Shown here: positions 22,876 through 24,437 of the stretch, in pieces
Numbering within the stretch: position 1 is the first letter of the stretch
Layout of the letters: each line of letters opens with the position of its first letter
DNA from: Actinomycetota bacterium
GTDB lineage: Bacteria; Actinomycetota; Actinomycetes; Nanopelagicales; Nanopelagicaceae
Length of the DNA stretch: 24,437 bases
Direction of reading: 5' to 3'
NCBI GenBank assembly: GCA_009704515.1
Contig: WLDZ01000005.1
Span: forward strand, 1-24,437
Notes under the pieces: model-generated
What the model saw: only the letters and a program-made list of their open reading frames with translations
Databases searched by the model: none
What the model was told of the DNA's origin: nothing
Made by a program: the position numbers and the translations under genes

Positions 22876-24084
22876 CTATGGTAACTGACGAGCGCTCTTA
22901 AGAGCGTTATTGATGAGCAGGTTTGCCAGCATTTTCTTCGTGGTCTTGGGCACTTCTTCTACATCGAGTGCGTTAATTAACCAACCACGAGTCTCATCAC
23001 TGCCAAATATCTCGCCATTTGAAACATCATTGAGATAGATTAAATCAGCACCTTTGCGAATCATCTTTTGACGAGCTTGATCGTGTGCTTCATCTAAATC
23101 TTTAGAGACCTCGGTTTCGGCCGCGAAAGCTACAATGATTTGCTTATCTTTACGCTTACTTAAAGTCAGAAGCAAATCCGGATTCTCAACCAATTCGAGT
23201 GAAGTGAGATTGCTCTTCTTGATCTTCTCGCTAGCTTTATTTGAAACTTTTGCATCCGCAACTGCTGCTGACATAAAGAGGAAATCAGAGTCTGGGAAAG
23301 AATTTTCCAACGCAAAAAGCATTTCATCGGTGCTCTCAACACGAACCACATTGATTTTCGAGTTAAGTTCCTCATTAACATTTGCTGCGATAAGAGTGAC
23401 TTGAGCTCCCCTATGCAGCGCAGCTTCGGCGATAGCTACACCCTGTTTTCCGGAAGAATGGTTCCCGATGTAGCGGACGGGATCAATCGCTTCGCGCGTT
23501 CCACCCGCTGTGACCAGAACTCTCTTCCCCCTTAAGTCATCGCCTGCTAGCGTTGAATTTTGGAAGGCCTCCAGTATCGAAGATGTCTCAGGGAATCGGC
23601 CTTTGCCTGTATCCCCACTTGTTAGTGCGCCAACTTCCGGCTCCATTACCTGCATGCCGCGTGATTTCAAGATTTTTACATTCTCAATTGTGGCAGGGTT
23701 GCTCCACATCGCGGGATGCATCGCTGGAACAATAAGTATCGGCGAAGTAGAGGCAAGAATGACATTGGTTAGTAAGTCATCGGCACGACCGTGGGCAATA
23801 CGCGCAATAAGATCGGCAGTCGCTGGAGCAATAATGATTGCCTCGGCGAGCTTTGCTAAAGAAACATGACGGACCTGGTCTACAGATTCAAAAACCGAGG
23901 CAGTAACTTCGCGGCCCGAGAGAGCTTCCCATGTTGCTTTTCCAACAAAATTTAATGAACTTGGGGTTGGAACTACCGTGACGCTAAAACCATTATCTTG
24001 CAGACGACGCAAGAGATCACATGATTTGTAAGCCGCTATGCCTCCACCAACTCCGAGAATAATCTCCCGACGTTGGGTATTCAT
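22876..24084 (-). CDS. coaBC: Bifunctional phosphopantothenoylcysteine decarboxylase / phosphopantothenate-cysteine ligase
   Basis: 402 residues, two successive coenzyme A steps in one protein. CoaC (about 1-180, FMN-dependent) shows [18 protein letters not shown] (11-28), VRHVSLAK with His73, [20 protein letters not shown], and PAMHPAMW (120-127; many homologues read PAMN). The flap segment [11 protein letters not shown] carries no cysteine. CoaB (about 185-402) begins [32 protein letters not shown] and has the KIKKS lysine site. It starts 19 bases after rpoZ stop; neither a Shine-Dalgarno nor a leaderless box is evident, so coupling to rpoZ is likely. Confidence 0.95.
   Translation of the reverse strand: MNTQRREIILGVGGGIAAYKSCDLLRRLQDNGFSVTVVPTPSSLNFVGKATWEALSGREVTASVFESVDQVRHVSLAKLAEAIIIAPATADLIARIAHGRADDLLTNVILASTSPILIVPAMHPAMWSNPATIENVKILKSRGMQVMEPEVGALTSGDTGKGRFPETSSILEAFQNSTLAGDDLRGKRVLVTAGGTREAIDPVRYIGNHSSGKQGVAIAEAALHRGAQVTLIAANVNEELNSKINVVRVESTDEMLFALENSFPDSDFLFMSAAVADAKVSNKASEKIKKSNLTSLELVENPDLLLTLSKRKDKQIIVAFAAETEVSKDLDEAHDQARQKMIRKGADLIYLNDVSNGEIFGSDETRGWLINALDVEEVPKTTKKMLANLLINNALKSARQLP
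22878..22883 (-). promoter_or_regulatory. Putative leaderless -10 box for metK
   Basis: Minus-strand TACCAT, six bases (AGCGCC), then ATG at 22871. It overlaps the coaBC stop codon by one base. Confidence 0.42.
22893..22906. promoter_or_regulatory. 14-base perfect palindrome upstream of metK (candidate operator)
   Basis: CGCTCTTAAGAGCG lies inside the last codons of coaBC, between about -22 and -35 relative to the metK ATG, covering the spacer and -35 zone of the putative metK promoter. As RNA it would give only a 5-bp stem with a TTAA loop and no U tract, so a protein-binding site fits better than a terminator. Confidence 0.3.
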
Positions 24085-24103
24085 AAGTGAAAAAGGGCAG
24101 GAG

Positions 24104-24364
24104 TTACGCTGTTGGTTCGAGATTTTCGATAGTCAAAAGACCATCATTAATTTCGCGAAGTGCAATTGAGAGTGGCTTCTCGTGAACATGGTGCTCAACA
24201 AGAGGACCTACATAATCAAGAAGGCCTTCGTTCTGCTGTGAATAATAAGCATTAATCTGGCGAGCACGCTTTGCCGCATAGAGCACGAGTGCATACTTTG
24301 ATCCACTCTTATCGAGAAGTTCATCGATTGGTGGATGGGTGATGCCGTCTACATGTCCGCTCAT
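24104..24364 (-). CDS. rpoZ: RNA polymerase omega subunit
   Basis: 86 residues, the small omega subunit that helps assemble RNA polymerase. [33 protein letters not shown] (9-41) is the conserved core, and [20 protein letters not shown] the actinobacterial C-terminal extension. ATG at 24364 has GGGAG five bases upstream. The rpoZ-coaBC-metK-priA order is the usual actinobacterial one, where guanylate kinase normally precedes rpoZ; that gene lies outside the window or ends at its very edge. Confidence 0.96.
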   Translation of the reverse strand: MSGHVDGITHPPIDELLDKSGSKYALVLYAAKRARQINAYYSQQNEGLLDYVGPLVEHHVHEKPLSIALREINDGLLTIENLEPTA

Positions 24365-24437
24365 TGGTACTCCCTATAACATTTGTGCTTCAAGATAAAA
24401 GCCTTACGAAGAAGCCAATCTTATCAGGGTTCGAAGG

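Noticed and set aside
23577..23740. CoaBC with PAMH and no flap cysteine as an inactive CoaC domain
   Set aside because: The rest of the site, including His73, is intact and I recall similar forms in other Actinobacteria, so loss of function is not supported.
24404..24437. C-terminus of guanylate kinase upstream of rpoZ
   Set aside because: A short reading frame ends at 24404, but about ten codons are too few to identify; gmk is expected there only from synteny.
1..24437. Defence island, phage, transposon or CRISPR content
   Set aside because: Every gene is recognisable core metabolism, translation, repair or membrane protein; no repeats, integrases or att-like repeats at the tRNA were seen.

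Overview
The window looks like a streamlined, actinobacterial chromosome segment. Evidence: mshC (mycothiol synthesis), the conserved actinobacterial cluster histidine-phosphatase / DUF3090 / SCO1664-like / mshC, a PriA that has lost its Walker A motif, SerB with two ACT domains, Ung with the GQDPYP form of its catalytic motif, and the gene order rpoZ-coaBC-metK-priA-def-fmt-rsmB-rpe. Base composition is moderate (mid-40s percent GC by eye, not computed), gaps are tiny and genes often overlap. Together this suggests a small-genome, low-GC actinobacterium such as the freshwater acI group (Nanopelagicales). That placement is inference. I saw no mobile elements, CRISPR arrays, phage genes or rRNA. 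No gene-free stretch exceeds about 120 bases.

Layout. (1) Minus-strand operon from 3519 down to the left edge: histidine phosphatase, DUF3090, SCO1664-like kinase-fold protein, mshC, then the 5' part of metH. (2) Aldo/keto reductase (+), divergent from that operon, meeting an M20 peptidase (-) tail to tail. (3) tRNA-Leu(GAG), apt and a large acyltransferase-SGNH membrane protein (+), then tdk (+). (4) Two uncharacterised membrane proteins (DUF554 and YczE-like) diverging from a 38-bp gap, then a purine-type NCS2 permease with a structured 5' leader and a strong terminator. (5) Minus-strand ABC ATPase and ung, divergent from serB (+). (6) A 9-kb minus-strand cluster, transcribed from the right edge: rpoZ, coaBC, metK, priA, def, fmt, rsmB, rpe, hisE, hisG; hisG meets serB tail to tail.

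How the genes fit together. The left operon couples thiol chemistry (mycothiol ligase) to methionine synthesis (metH), and metK lies in the right cluster. apt, tdk, the NCS2 permease and ung form a loose set for nucleobase uptake, salvage and uracil removal. def, fmt and rsmB serve translation initiation and rRNA modification; rpe and hisE/hisG link pentose phosphates to histidine.

The most notable signals lie between genes. About eleven starts carry TANNNT followed by exactly 6 or 7 bases and then ATG, usually without a Shine-Dalgarno sequence, even inside tight clusters: the signature of leaderless transcription. The NCS2 permease instead has a strong Shine-Dalgarno that can pair with an upstream CCTTCCT to close a three-way-junction-like fold, a candidate riboswitch. 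Two dyad sequences sit at promoter positions next to the mshC operon and metK.
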